Shown here one piece after another: positions 35,608 to 44,752 of a stretch of 64,000 nucleotides of DNA (the stretch's first letter is position 1; every line of letters starts with the position of its first letter). The translations under genes and the position numbers were made by a program. Source of the stretch: Crocinitomix sp044361315 (GTDB lineage: Bacteria > Bacteroidota > Bacteroidia > Flavobacteriales_D > Crocinitomicaceae); NCBI GenBank assembly GCA_044361315.1, contig JBIKJA010000010.1, positions 110,397 through 174,396 on the forward strand. The letters run 5' to 3'. A model generated the notes under the pieces. That model did not search any database, had not been told where the DNA came from, and worked only from the letters and a program-made list of their open reading frames with translations.

Positions 35608-35907
35608 TCATTTTAAAAATATATCGGTAATTAATTCTTTACCTGCTACTAAATTTATTCGTTCAATTAGGATTTTTTTTGTGCTAAAAATCTCATCTCT
35701 AATCACTGATGAATTTACCTTAACGTATAAAACCTGGTCTTGAATATAGAGTTGTTCGGTCCGTTTTGCCACGGCATCACTCGTAATTTCGGTCCATTTC
35801 GCCAAAACTCCCGTTTCGTTGAGTTTATCTTGCATCCCCAACGCCGTAAAAAAGTCAGCAATTGCCTCCTTAATTGGAATTCCGTTTTGATTTCTATCCT
35901 TCTTCAA
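35608..35907 (-). CDS. DUF721 (DciA-like) protein
   Basis: 99 residues of the DUF721 family, the fold of DciA, the helicase-loading protein: IKEAIADFFTALGMQDKL, WTEITSDAVAKRTEQLYIQDQVLYVKV, VIRDEIF. It overlaps the 3' end of recF by 14 bases, a gene pairing seen across many bacteria. A role in replication or DnaB loading is inferred from the family. Confidence 0.88.
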   Translation of the reverse strand: MKKDRNQNGIPIKEAIADFFTALGMQDKLNETGVLAKWTEITSDAVAKRTEQLYIQDQVLYVKVNSSVIRDEIFSTKKILIERINLVAGKELITDIFLK

Positions 35908-36997
35908 GTTGCCCTCCTTTCACGCGGTAAATTTTGCGTTCTATTTCAATGCCTTCAAACACCTTTTCTACGCGATCTTGATCGGTGTCGGAAATAAAGA
36001 CTTGCCCAAAAATATGTTGAGAAATTAATTTCATCAATTCAGACACACGGCTATGATCTAATTTGTCAAAAACGTCGTCCAATAACAAAATCGGTTTACT
36101 CTTTAAAACCGTGCTAATTATTTCAAATTGTGCAAGTTTTAATGCGATTAAAAATGACTTTTGCTGGCCTTGCGAACCGAATTTTTTAATGGGTTGATGG
36201 TGGATTAAAAAAACTAAATCATCTTTATGAATACCAACAGTGGTGTACCCCAGCGCACTGTCTTTTCGTTTACTTTTCTCTAAAGCAGCCTCAAAATCAT
36301 CTTCGTCTAATTGGGAAAGGTAGGAAATATCAATTTCTTCTTTATGATTCGATATTAGGTTAAAGTACTTTTGAAAAATTGGGATAAATTCGACCAAAAA
36401 GGCACTTCGTTTTTGATGAATTATTTTCCCCAATGCAATTAATTGAACATTCCAAACATCAATCGACTCGTTATCAAAAATGCGCAGGTCATTGAATTGT
36501 TTGAGGAGAGCATTGCGTTGCAATAAGACTTTGTTGTACCGAATTAAGGTTTCTAAATAATTTCGGTCGAATTGAGAAATAATGCTATCAATAAATTTGC
36601 GGCGAGTTTCACTTCCTTCGCTAATTAAATTGGTATCGTATGGTGAAATAACTACTGCTGGAAATCGCCCGATGTGATCGGACAATTTATCGTATTCTTT
36701 TTTATTGCGTTTGACGATTTTCTTTTGTCCTTCTTTTATGGAGCAGGTAATCGACACCTCTTTATCCTCCAAAACATATTTCCCTTGCAAAAGAAAAAAT
36801 TTCTGGTCCAATTGAATGCATTGGCGATCAATTGGATTTAGAAATGAACGACAAAAGGACAAAAAATAAACCGCATCTAAAATATTGGTTTTTCCAGCCC
36901 CATTTTCACCAATAAATACATTAATATCAGGACTTAAATCGAATGAAGTATCTGAATAATTCTTAAAATTAAGAAGCGATAAGGATTTTAAGTACAT
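35894..36997 (-). CDS. recF: DNA replication and repair protein RecF
   Basis: 367 residues from the ATG at 36997 (MYLKSLSLLNFKNY), where homology begins; the longer frame starts 11 residues earlier. SMC-like ATPase: Walker A GENGAGKT at 30-37, QGQQKSFLIALKLAQ signature, LLLDDVFDKLD Walker B and FISDTDQDR. RecF binds gapped DNA and helps load RecA. Overlaps the DUF721 gene by 14 bases. Confidence 0.96.
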   Translation of the reverse strand: MYLKSLSLLNFKNYSDTSFDLSPDINVFIGENGAGKTNILDAVYFLSFCRSFLNPIDRQCIQLDQKFFLLQGKYVLEDKEVSITCSIKEGQKKIVKRNKKEYDKLSDHIGRFPAVVISPYDTNLISEGSETRRKFIDSIISQFDRNYLETLIRYNKVLLQRNALLKQFNDLRIFDNESIDVWNVQLIALGKIIHQKRSAFLVEFIPIFQKYFNLISNHKEEIDISYLSQLDEDDFEAALEKSKRKDSALGYTTVGIHKDDLVFLIHHQPIKKFGSQGQQKSFLIALKLAQFEIISTVLKSKPILLLDDVFDKLDHSRVSELMKLISQHIFGQVFISDTDQDRVEKVFEGIEIERKIYRVKGGQLEEG

Positions 36998-37043
36998 GAC
37001 TAATTTACTAAAATTCGAAAAGCACACCAAAAATTGATGTCCT

Positions 37044-37051
37044 CAAAGATA
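37044..37051 (-). promoter_or_regulatory. -7 box of recF
   Basis: TATCTTTG on the minus strand (37051-37044), 46 bases upstream of the recF ATG. No clear -33 element at the normal distance. Confidence 0.5.
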
Positions 37052-37068
37052 CAAATAACCACTGTAAA

Positions 37069-37101
37069 TTTGTAATTCGAACAAGTTTTAGCTTAATTTT
37101 G
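37069..37101 (+). promoter_or_regulatory. Promoter of the HSDR_N gene
   Basis: TTTG at 37069-37072, 21-base spacer, TAATTTTG at 37094-37101, a full Bacteroidota -33/-7 pair. The ATG at 37106 follows after just TTTT, so the transcript would start at or after the initiation codon region: a leaderless message is likely. Confidence 0.6.
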
Positions 37102-37105
37102 TTTT

Positions 37106-37561
37106 ATGAGTGAGCAATTGAATCTTCCGAAAGCCAATATTCGCATCAATGGCGACCAAATTTGGGATCGATTGCGCAAAAAATATGTCAAACAAACCCC
37201 CGAAGAATGGGTGCGTCAACATTTTATTCATTATTTAATCGATCATTTAAATTTTCCAGAAGGACGAATGATTTCAGAACTAAAAGTGGTCTATAATGGT
37301 ATGAATAAGCGTTGCGACATTGCAGTTTTTGATCTTGATAAAAAAGCTCAAGTAATTATCGAATGTAAAGCGGTGCACATTTCAATTACAGAAAACACCT
37401 TTTATCAAATCGCAAAATACGCACACACTTTGCAAGCTCAAATTTTGATGATGTCAAACGGTAAAAATCACTATTGCGCTAAAATTGATCAAAAAACGGG
37501 AGAAATCAGTTATTTGCCCGAAATTCCAACCTACGAGGAACTAAGTAAATTTATTGACTAA
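37106..37561 (+). CDS. Stand-alone HSDR_N-type PD-(D/E)xK nuclease-like protein
   Basis: 151 residues matching the N-terminal domain of type I restriction subunit HsdR, without helicase or methylase partners. The nuclease core reads RCDIAVFDLD with D71 and VIIECKA with E86 and K88, upstream E58 in ISELKVVY. Such short proteins are widespread in Bacteroidota and are not true restriction enzymes on their own. It lies next to recF/DUF721 and shares 11 bases with the 3' end of the convergent gene. A role in DNA repair is only suggested by context. Confidence 0.82.
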   Translation: MSEQLNLPKANIRINGDQIWDRLRKKYVKQTPEEWVRQHFIHYLIDHLNFPEGRMISELKVVYNGMNKRCDIAVFDLDKKAQVIIECKAVHISITENTFYQIAKYAHTLQAQILMMSNGKNHYCAKIDQKTGEISYLPEIPTYEELSKFID

Positions 37562-38198
37562 TTTGATACCTGCCTGTACCGATTCCGTTGATAAATTCCG
37601 ACCAAGCGGCTGGATTCAGTAAATTATTTCTTGGTGATTGCCCTCTTGTATAACTTTGTTGAAGTTGAACAGTTCGGTAATAACTATATGCCTCGCTTCC
37701 ATCGCCTGACAAAAGAGCACCCACAAACGCCATTTCTTGAGGAGAAAGTCGCTGTTGGGCCAATGCCATTTCGGTATTTACTAACTCCATCTCAACAAAG
37801 GCTTTGGCAAATTCTTCTTTCGACGGCCATGGGTAAACGGTTACTTTCGGCAACATAATGGTGTCTTCTGTCATTAATTGAACCAAAGAGATTTCTGATA
37901 ACTTGGTTGAATCAGGAACGATGTATTGTTTCTTTTTAAACCCTAAACTCGAAAACTGAATGGTATCACCTGGATGCACAGCTAAGGCAAAATATCCGTA
38001 ATAATCTGCAATGGTTCCCCTACGTGTTGACAAATCGATTACTTTTGCAAAAGGTATGCGCATCATGCTGTCCGTAATGATAATTCCAGTTAATTGCAAA
38101 AACCGAACAGTATCAATCGAATTACGAGCATGTGCCGAATTCTGAGAAAATCCAATCGTGCCTAAACACATGAAACTAATTAGTAATAAATTCTTCAT
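37551..38198 (-). CDS. Exported protein with carboxypeptidase-like regulatory beta-sandwich domain
   Basis: 215 residues from the ATG at 38198 (signal MKNLLLISFMCLGTIGFSQ). Residues about 30-110 are a carboxypeptidase-regulatory-like sandwich (LTGIIITDSMMRIPFAKVI, GTIADYYGYFALAV, DTIQFSSLGFKKKQYIV). The second half is helical and ends near an Arg/Asn-rich tail. Many such proteins in Bacteroidota are of unknown function. Overlaps the convergent HSDR_N gene by 11 bases. Confidence 0.78.
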   Translation of the reverse strand: MKNLLLISFMCLGTIGFSQNSAHARNSIDTVRFLQLTGIIITDSMMRIPFAKVIDLSTRRGTIADYYGYFALAVHPGDTIQFSSLGFKKKQYIVPDSTKLSEISLVQLMTEDTIMLPKVTVYPWPSKEEFAKAFVEMELVNTEMALAQQRLSPQEMAFVGALLSGDGSEAYSYYRTVQLQQSYTRGQSPRNNLLNPAAWSEFINGIGTGRYQISQ

Positions 38199-38307
38199 TT
38201 GCGAACTGTGTTTAACAAAAGTCCATATAAATATCAAACAATCAAAACAATTTAACAATTTTTAAGTCGTAAATTAAAATTAATGAACGCATCAAATTCC
38301 TTTTTAT

Positions 38308-38315
38308 TAACTTTG
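38308..38315 (+). promoter_or_regulatory. -7 box of guaB
   Basis: TAACTTTG, ends 31 bases before the ATG at 38347. No clear -33. Confidence 0.5.
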
Positions 38316-38346
38316 CTAGAATTTTTTATAGTTCAAATAAATTTCT

Positions 38347-39819
38347 ATGCCAATATTAGATATAAATACCGTCAAAGAAGGTTTGACTTATGACGATGTT
38401 TTACTCATCCCAAGATATTCAGAAGTGCTTCCACGAGAGGTTAAATTACAATCCAAATTGACACGCAACATTACCCTAAATGCACCGATCATTTCGGCGG
38501 CTATGGACACGGTGACTGAATCTGAATTGGCGATTGCAATTGCGCAACAAGGTGGTATTGGCGTGATTCATAAAAACATGTCAATTGATCGACAAGCACT
38601 GGAAGTTCGAAAAGTAAAGCGTTCGGAAAGTGGAATGATTCTTGACCCAATTGTACTGCCCCTTACTGCTAAAATTAGCGATGCGCTTCAATTAATGCGT
38701 GAAAATTCGATTGGAGGAATTCCAATTGTGGATGAAAATAGAATTTTAAAAGGAATACTTACTAACCGCGACCTGCGTTTTGAAAAAAACGTGACTAAGT
38801 GGGTCAAAGATGTCATGACTTCAAAAAACATTATCACCGCAAAAGAAGGTACTAGTTTGGTCGAAGCTGAAGAAATTCTTCAACAATATAAAATTGAAAA
38901 ATTGCCTGTTGTTTCTGCAGACAATACCTTGCTTGGATTAATTACTTACCGCGACATTATTAAGGTAAAACAACATCCAAACTCTTGCAAAGACAAGTTT
39001 GGAAGGCTTAGAGTAGCTGCTGCTGTTGGAGTAACGAATGATACAATTGAACGGGTGCAAGCATTAGTGAATGCAGGCGTTGACGCAATAGTAATTGACA
39101 CAGCGCATGGGCATACCCTTTCATTTGGCGAAATGTTAAAAAAGGTGAAGGCTCAATTTGCAGATTTAGATGTTATTGCGGGAAATATTGCGACTGCAGA
39201 GGCTGCAAAGTTTTTGGTTGCAGCTGGTGCAGATGCAATTAAAGTTGGAATTGGTCCTGGATCGATTTGTACCACCAGAATTATTGCTGGCGTTGGGGTT
39301 CCTCAATTGTCTGCAATAAACGAAGTTGCGATGGCACTCGAAGGATCAGGTGTTCCGATTATTGCCGATGGCGGAATTAGATACACAGGTGATTTTGTGA
39401 AAGCAATTGCCGCAGGTGCCGATTCGATTATGGTTGGTTCTATGTTTGCTGGCGTGAAAGAGTCGCCCGGAGAAACAATTATTTATGAAGGTAGAAAATT
39501 TAAAGCTTACCGAGGAATGGGTTCTGTTGAAGCGATGCAACAAGGCTCAAAAGATCGCTATTTTCAAGATGTTGAGGACGATGCTAAAAAACTCGTACCT
39601 GAAGGAATCTCTGGACGTGTGCCCTACAAAGGTAATTTGGATGAGGTAATGCATCAGATTATTGGTGGAATTCGTGCGGGGATGGGTTATTGCGGTGCTA
39701 AGGATATTGAGAGCTTAAAAGGAGCGCCATTTGTGCGCATTTCTAACGCGGGTGTTTTAGAAAGTCACCCACACGATGTATCAATTACACGCGAAGCTCC
39801 AAACTATAGTAAAAAATAA
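38347..39819 (+). CDS. guaB: IMP dehydrogenase
   Basis: 490 residues. Converts IMP to XMP with NAD, first step of guanine nucleotide synthesis. The N-terminal TYDDVLLIP, a pair of CBS domains (about 95-210), catalytic loop GPGSICTTRI with C308, and the flap region YRGMGSVEAM are all in place. Full length. Confidence 0.98.
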   Translation: MPILDINTVKEGLTYDDVLLIPRYSEVLPREVKLQSKLTRNITLNAPIISAAMDTVTESELAIAIAQQGGIGVIHKNMSIDRQALEVRKVKRSESGMILDPIVLPLTAKISDALQLMRENSIGGIPIVDENRILKGILTNRDLRFEKNVTKWVKDVMTSKNIITAKEGTSLVEAEEILQQYKIEKLPVVSADNTLLGLITYRDIIKVKQHPNSCKDKFGRLRVAAAVGVTNDTIERVQALVNAGVDAIVIDTAHGHTLSFGEMLKKVKAQFADLDVIAGNIATAEAAKFLVAAGADAIKVGIGPGSICTTRIIAGVGVPQLSAINEVAMALEGSGVPIIADGGIRYTGDFVKAIAAGADSIMVGSMFAGVKESPGETIIYEGRKFKAYRGMGSVEAMQQGSKDRYFQDVEDDAKKLVPEGISGRVPYKGNLDEVMHQIIGGIRAGMGYCGAKDIESLKGAPFVRISNAGVLESHPHDVSITREAPNYSKK

Positions 39820-39878
39820 TACGTCATACTGATTATATAATTTTACAGATTAATAATTTAGATTAAAAAACAAAAAAC

Positions 39879-41957
39879 ATGAAAAGATTACAATTAGTTC
39901 TTTTGGGTGTCCTTTTATCGATTGGTGCCAGTGCGCAAGTTAAGGACCCGGTAGTATTAAACATCGAAGGGGAAGAAGTGCGTGCATCCGAATTTATCTA
40001 CATTTATTCTAAAAACAATCCCAACCCTTCTTTTCACAAAGATTCGTTGGATGCCTACATGGAATTATTCATTAACTATAAATTAAAGGTGCGTGCCGCT
40101 AGAGATGCGCATTACGATACCATTCCTCGTTTAATTAGTGAATTGTCTGAATACCGTAAACAACTTTCGTTGCCTTATCTTACCGATAAAAACAAAAATG
40201 AAAATCTAATCAAAGAAGCGTACGATCGAACAAAAACAGAAGTTCGTGCAAGCCATATTTTGGTGCGTTTAAATCCTGACCCAATCCCTCAGGATACGCT
40301 GGTTGCTTATGGTCGTATTTTGAGAATGCGTGAACGTATTATTGCAGGTGAAAGTTTTGAATCGGTAGCACGCAGCGCTGGTGGCTCTGAAGATCCATCA
40401 GTTGAAGCGAATGGAGGCGATTTAGGTTATTTTTCAGCTTTTCAAATGGTTTATCCGTTCGAAGATGCTGCGTTTAGATTAAATATTGGCGACATTTCAA
40501 TGCCAATTAGAACCAAATTTGGATACCACTTAATTTATTGTGCTGATAAACGAGAAGCGAAAGGTATGATTGAAACTGCACATATTTTAGTGCTTGCGGG
40601 TGAAGCTGAAAGCCCAGAAGTTATTGCGCAAAAAGAGAAGAAAATCAATGAAATTTACGACCTTTTAAACGCTGGACAATCTTTTGAAGAAGTTGCGGCT
40701 AAATATTCGGAAGATCAATCATCAAAAAACAAAGGCGGATTGCTTCCGTTATTTGGTGCTGGTGCGAAACAACGAATGGTTCCTGCGTTCGAAGCAGCCG
40801 CTTTCGCTTTGCAAAATGATGGCGATTATAGTAAGCCCGTTCGAACGATGTTCGGTTTTCATATCATCAAACGAATTCAAATTATTCCGATTCCATCGTA
40901 CGATAATATGTACCGCGAATTGAAATTAAAAGTAGAACGTGACATGCGTGCTGAAACCACACGCGATTCGTTTGTTGAGAGTTTGAAAAGAGAATATAAT
41001 TACTCCGATAATGCTAAAAAATTATTGCCGATTTTTTACAATACCATTGGTGACGAAATTTTTATGGCAAAATGGAAAGGGTTGACCAATCATGCAAACG
41101 ATGCCGATATCTTATTTACCTTTAAAGATAACATGGTGACTGTGGGTGACTTTGAAAAATACATTCTTGCCAATCAGAAAAAACGCGCGCAAATTGATAA
41201 ACAAGATTTAATGTTGTCTATGATGAATGATTTTGCAAATGAACGTTTATTGGCCTACGAGGACAGTAAATTAGAATCAAAATATCCAGAATTTCAATCA
41301 CTTATTAAAGAATATGGCGATGGAATTTTAGTTTTTGAAATTATGCAAGATGCCATTTGGAAAAAAGCGTCAAAAGATACGGCTGGAATTCGAGCTTATT
41401 ACGATACCCACAAAGAAGATTTTTTCTTTCCTGTGCGCTACGAAGGTGATTTGTACACATGTATTGATAAAGAAATGGCTGCTTCGATCGTGGCATTGAT
41501 AAAAACAAACAAAATGACGCCTGAAGAGATTGTGAAATCGGTGAACGTAAGCTCTGAATTAAATGCGAAGGTAAAAACTCAAATTTTTTCAAGCGAAACA
41601 ACGGACGCTTTTAAAGTACGTAAATCGTTCCCGAAATTGGAAGAACCTGCCGATAAATCGGACACGAAAGCAATGGAAGCGTATAAAAAAGCACTTCAAA
41701 AACAAAATGAGAAAAAAGCAAAATACAAATTAAAAACCTTTGAAAAAGGTTTGAACAAACCTTACAAAAACGGGGATTTGTATTATGTGTTTAACGTAAG
41801 AGAGGTGTTAGAACCTAGACAACGTGAATATAGCGAAGCGAAAGGGCTTGTGACAGCTGCTTATCAAAATCAATTGGAAAAAGAATGGTTACTTGAATTA
41901 CGCAAAAAATACACTATTGTTATCAATACTGAAAATTTGCATAGTATCGCAAAATAA
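39879..41957 (+). CDS. Periplasmic peptidyl-prolyl isomerase with two parvulin domains
   Basis: 692 residues with a signal peptide (MKRLQLVLLGVLLSIGASAQ). Two parvulin rotamase domains follow, at about 120-220 and 225-335, visible as ASHILVRL, GGDLGYFSAF, FGYHLIYC and then AHILVL, GGLLPLFGAGA, FGFHIIKR. The remaining half is helical with Lys/Glu-rich stretches. It belongs to the SurA/PpiD-like outer-membrane protein folding helpers. First of three consecutive foldase-type genes; a strong terminator separates it from the next two. Confidence 0.88.
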   Translation: MKRLQLVLLGVLLSIGASAQVKDPVVLNIEGEEVRASEFIYIYSKNNPNPSFHKDSLDAYMELFINYKLKVRAARDAHYDTIPRLISELSEYRKQLSLPYLTDKNKNENLIKEAYDRTKTEVRASHILVRLNPDPIPQDTLVAYGRILRMRERIIAGESFESVARSAGGSEDPSVEANGGDLGYFSAFQMVYPFEDAAFRLNIGDISMPIRTKFGYHLIYCADKREAKGMIETAHILVLAGEAESPEVIAQKEKKINEIYDLLNAGQSFEEVAAKYSEDQSSKNKGGLLPLFGAGAKQRMVPAFEAAAFALQNDGDYSKPVRTMFGFHIIKRIQIIPIPSYDNMYRELKLKVERDMRAETTRDSFVESLKREYNYSDNAKKLLPIFYNTIGDEIFMAKWKGLTNHANDADILFTFKDNMVTVGDFEKYILANQKKRAQIDKQDLMLSMMNDFANERLLAYEDSKLESKYPEFQSLIKEYGDGILVFEIMQDAIWKKASKDTAGIRAYYDTHKEDFFFPVRYEGDLYTCIDKEMAASIVALIKTNKMTPEEIVKSVNVSSELNAKVKTQIFSSETTDAFKVRKSFPKLEEPADKSDTKAMEAYKKALQKQNEKKAKYKLKTFEKGLNKPYKNGDLYYVFNVREVLEPRQREYSEAKGLVTAAYQNQLEKEWLLELRKKYTIVINTENLHSIAK

Positions 41958-41979
41958 AGAAAACCATAAAATCTGTTAA

Positions 41980-42024
41980 AAAAAAAGCCAACGCAATTCA
42001 AGTTGAATGACGTTGGCTTTTTTT
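41980..42024 (+). terminator. Rho-independent terminator
   Basis: AAAAAAAGCCAACG pairs with CGTTGGCTTTTTTT, and inside the loop ATTCAA pairs with TTGAAT, extending the hairpin. It follows the two-parvulin gene by 22 bases. Confidence 0.92.
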
Positions 42025-42052
42025 ATTGTTATATTTGTCCTTAATTAGACAC

Positions 42053-42916
42053 ATGCTAAATTCGATAAATATTCATCCACGCCAGCTCCGGAAGTTTTTT
42101 TCGATGGGTATTTTATGTATTATACTCAGCGCATGCGGCGGTGGAAAAGGAGATAATCGAATTGCAAAAGTTGGTGATTATGAATTATTTGAAACTGATT
42201 TGGCATTTTTAACCTATACCAAAGCTGACAGCGCCGAAATTGTTTCTGCATTTGTGAATAATTGGATTGAAGAACATATTTTATTGATCGCGGCCGAAGA
42301 AATGGAAAGTATCGATCAAACGGAAATTGATAAAAAAGTAGCGGATTATCGGAAGGATTTGCTGATCCATGAAATGGAGACCATTAAATTAGATGAAAAA
42401 TTAGATACCAACGTGACAGAAGAAGAAATCCTAAGTTATCACCGCTCTCACAAAGAAGATTTTCAATTAAACGATTATTTAGTAAAAGTACTCTACCTGA
42501 AAATTCCAACCGACGCCCCAAATTTATCAAAAATTGAAAACGTGTATCGCCTTCAAAAACCTGGCGACTTGGAAACGGTTGAAACCTACGCTAAAATCTA
42601 CGCTACCAATTTTTATTACGACATTGAAAGCTGGATTTATTTTGATGATTTACTTAAAGAAATTCCTCTCAACGACATAAACAAAGACCGTTTTATACTA
42701 AACCTATCTAAAATTCGTTTTGAGGACAACGGATTTTATTATTTTGTAAATATTCTCGACTATAAATTAAAAAATAGTATCTCTCCGCTTGATTTTGAGC
42801 GAGAAAACATAAAAGCACGCGTCTTAAATCTCCGAATAAAAGAGACCAGAGATCAGCTAAAAAAAGAGTTAATTGATGCCGCATATGACAAGAATGAAGT
42901 TACAATCGATAAATAA
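42053..42916 (+). CDS. SurA N-domain-like lipoprotein
   Basis: 287 residues from the ATG at 42053, which gives a lipoprotein signal with Cys 28 (IILSAC); the TTG nine codons upstream is less likely. The mature part (VGDYELFETDL, helical, Lys/Glu rich) resembles the SurA/PpiC N-terminal chaperone region but I see no intact parvulin core. It overlaps the following SurA gene by 23 bases, so both are translated together. Likely an outer-membrane-protein chaperone anchored in a membrane; inferred. Confidence 0.68.
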   Translation: MLNSINIHPRQLRKFFSMGILCIILSACGGGKGDNRIAKVGDYELFETDLAFLTYTKADSAEIVSAFVNNWIEEHILLIAAEEMESIDQTEIDKKVADYRKDLLIHEMETIKLDEKLDTNVTEEEILSYHRSHKEDFQLNDYLVKVLYLKIPTDAPNLSKIENVYRLQKPGDLETVETYAKIYATNFYYDIESWIYFDDLLKEIPLNDINKDRFILNLSKIRFEDNGFYYFVNILDYKLKNSISPLDFERENIKARVLNLRIKETRDQLKKELIDAAYDKNEVTIDK

Positions 42917-44282
42917 ATACTTTTTCCTATTGGTCATGGGCCTGTTTTTATCTCAAACAGGCCGTGCTCAAAAAGATGATTTTAAAGTCATTGATAAAAT
43001 CGTTGCCCAAATTGGGGATGAAATTATTTTATTGTCGAGTTTACAAGAACAACGGTTGCAATTAATTCAAAGCGGTATCGAAGGAAATACCTTATCGGAT
43101 TGTGCTTTTTTAGAGGAGTTTATGTTTGAAAAACTCTTGATCAACCAAGCAAAAATTGACAGTATTGAAGTGCCTGATGAAATGGTGAATCAAGAAATGG
43201 AACAACGGTTGGATTATATAGCCAAACAGATTGGAAGTATTGAAAAATTAGAGGAGTTTTATGGAAAATCAGTCGCACGTATAAAAGCTGAGTTTTTCGA
43301 CCTAATTAAAAAAAGAATGTTGGCAGAACGGATGCGCGAGACCATTACAGAAAACGTCCGCATCACTCCAAACGAAGTCAAAGAATTTTATAAAAGCCTT
43401 CCTAAAGACAGCATTCCTTACATAAACTCAAAAATTACAGTGGCGCAAATTGTCATTTATCCAGAAATTACAACCGCTGATAAAAACTTGGCAAAAACAA
43501 GACTAGAAGGATATCTAGAAGATATTTTAGCAGGTAACAAAAAGTTTCAAAATGTAGCAGCACTTTATTCAGACGATCCTGGAAGTAAATTAAGTGGTGG
43601 CGACTTAGGCTGGCAAACGCGCGGAACCATGGTTCCAGAATTTGAAGCGGCTTTGTTTAACCTCAAACCAATGGAGATTTCGCCGGTTTTTGAAACAATG
43701 TATGGTTATCATGTTGTGCAATTAATCGAACGTAAAGGAGATAATTATCACTCGCGCCACATCCTCATCAGTCCAAAAGTAAGCGATATGGAACTTGATC
43801 GTGCCGCCAACCTCGTGGACAGTTTATACAAACAAATCAACTTCGGAAATATACCATTTGAGGAAGCGGCGCGTCGTTTTAGCCAAGACCTCGAATCAAA
43901 ATACAACGGCGGACAAATTGTTAACCCTTACACCAACGATTATTTTTGGGACGTTCAAAACATAAACGAAATCGATCCACAAATGTACCGTTTAATTCAA
44001 GGCTTGAAAATTGGGAACTACTCTACCCCATCCTTGTATGACAATTATATGGATCGGAAACAAGGCGTGCGAATTGTAAAATTATTGGGACGAACAGAAC
44101 CGCACATTGCTTCGTTAGAAACGGACAGGCAATTAATTGAAATGGCAGCGATTAATCAGAAAAAAGAAGCCGTTATCGATGCGTGGATTGCCTCTAAAAT
44201 TGGTGGTAATTATGTGGAAATTGCACCAGAATATTTAAAAACATGTACGTTTAAATACAATTGGATTACTTCTGGATTATAA
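42894..44282 (+). CDS. SurA-type periplasmic chaperone and peptidyl-prolyl isomerase
   Basis: 462 residues from the ATG at 42894 (an ATG 9 bases earlier is possible). Signal peptide ends GRAQ; N-domain (VIDKIVAQIGDEIILLSSL) is followed by two parvulin domains near residues 165-270 (ITVAQIVIYP, GGDLGWQTRG, YGYHVVQLIE) and 275-375 (HSRHILIS, FGNIPFEEAARR). SurA delivers unfolded barrel proteins to the Bam machine. Full length. Forms a pair with the preceding lipoprotein. Confidence 0.9.
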   Translation: MKLQSINKYFFLLVMGLFLSQTGRAQKDDFKVIDKIVAQIGDEIILLSSLQEQRLQLIQSGIEGNTLSDCAFLEEFMFEKLLINQAKIDSIEVPDEMVNQEMEQRLDYIAKQIGSIEKLEEFYGKSVARIKAEFFDLIKKRMLAERMRETITENVRITPNEVKEFYKSLPKDSIPYINSKITVAQIVIYPEITTADKNLAKTRLEGYLEDILAGNKKFQNVAALYSDDPGSKLSGGDLGWQTRGTMVPEFEAALFNLKPMEISPVFETMYGYHVVQLIERKGDNYHSRHILISPKVSDMELDRAANLVDSLYKQINFGNIPFEEAARRFSQDLESKYNGGQIVNPYTNDYFWDVQNINEIDPQMYRLIQGLKIGNYSTPSLYDNYMDRKQGVRIVKLLGRTEPHIASLETDRQLIEMAAINQKKEAVIDAWIASKIGGNYVEIAPEYLKTCTFKYNWITSGL

Positions 44283-44302
44283 TTCAATACAAAAGCTTAG
44301 GG

Positions 44303-44752
44303 TTAAAACCCATTCTCCCATTTAACCGCGGTGTAGTCAGGTAAACCTCGCAAAGTCTCCGATTTTCCTGAACTTAAAACTTTACCTAAAAAATGATACG
44401 AATACCTCACAGGTTCAATTAAATGAAGTCCATTCAACTTCATCAAAAAAAACTCGTGTCGGCTATTTTCAGCCACATCACCTTCAAACGAATACCATAA
44501 TTTTAGCGTATCGCCACTTTTTTCATACGTCCCTTTAATCAGCACCCCATCATTTGTTTGGTCCACCGAATCTTGCACACCCCAATACAAATATTCTTCA
44601 AATTCACCATTTTTATGCAAACACAATTCAGTGTACATACCATAGGCCTCACTGCTGGTATTGGCAGGGTCGTAATGATAATAGTCAACTGACTTGCAGC
44701 TGAACAAACTCCCTAACAAAGCAGCGCCCATTAAAAAACCAAGTACTTTCAT
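44303..44752 (-). CDS. Lipoprotein, unknown function
   Basis: 149 residues from the ATG at 44752, with signal MKVLGFLMGAALLGSLFSC (Cys 19). Mature part is beta-rich with aromatic residues (YYHYDPANT, GTYEKSGDTLKLWYSF), similar in style to lipocalin-like lipoproteins, but no family is clear. Convergent with surA, 20 bases apart. Confidence 0.68.
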   Translation of the reverse strand: MKVLGFLMGAALLGSLFSCKSVDYYHYDPANTSSEAYGMYTELCLHKNGEFEEYLYWGVQDSVDQTNDGVLIKGTYEKSGDTLKLWYSFEGDVAENSRHEFFLMKLNGLHLIEPVRYSYHFLGKVLSSGKSETLRGLPDYTAVKWENGF

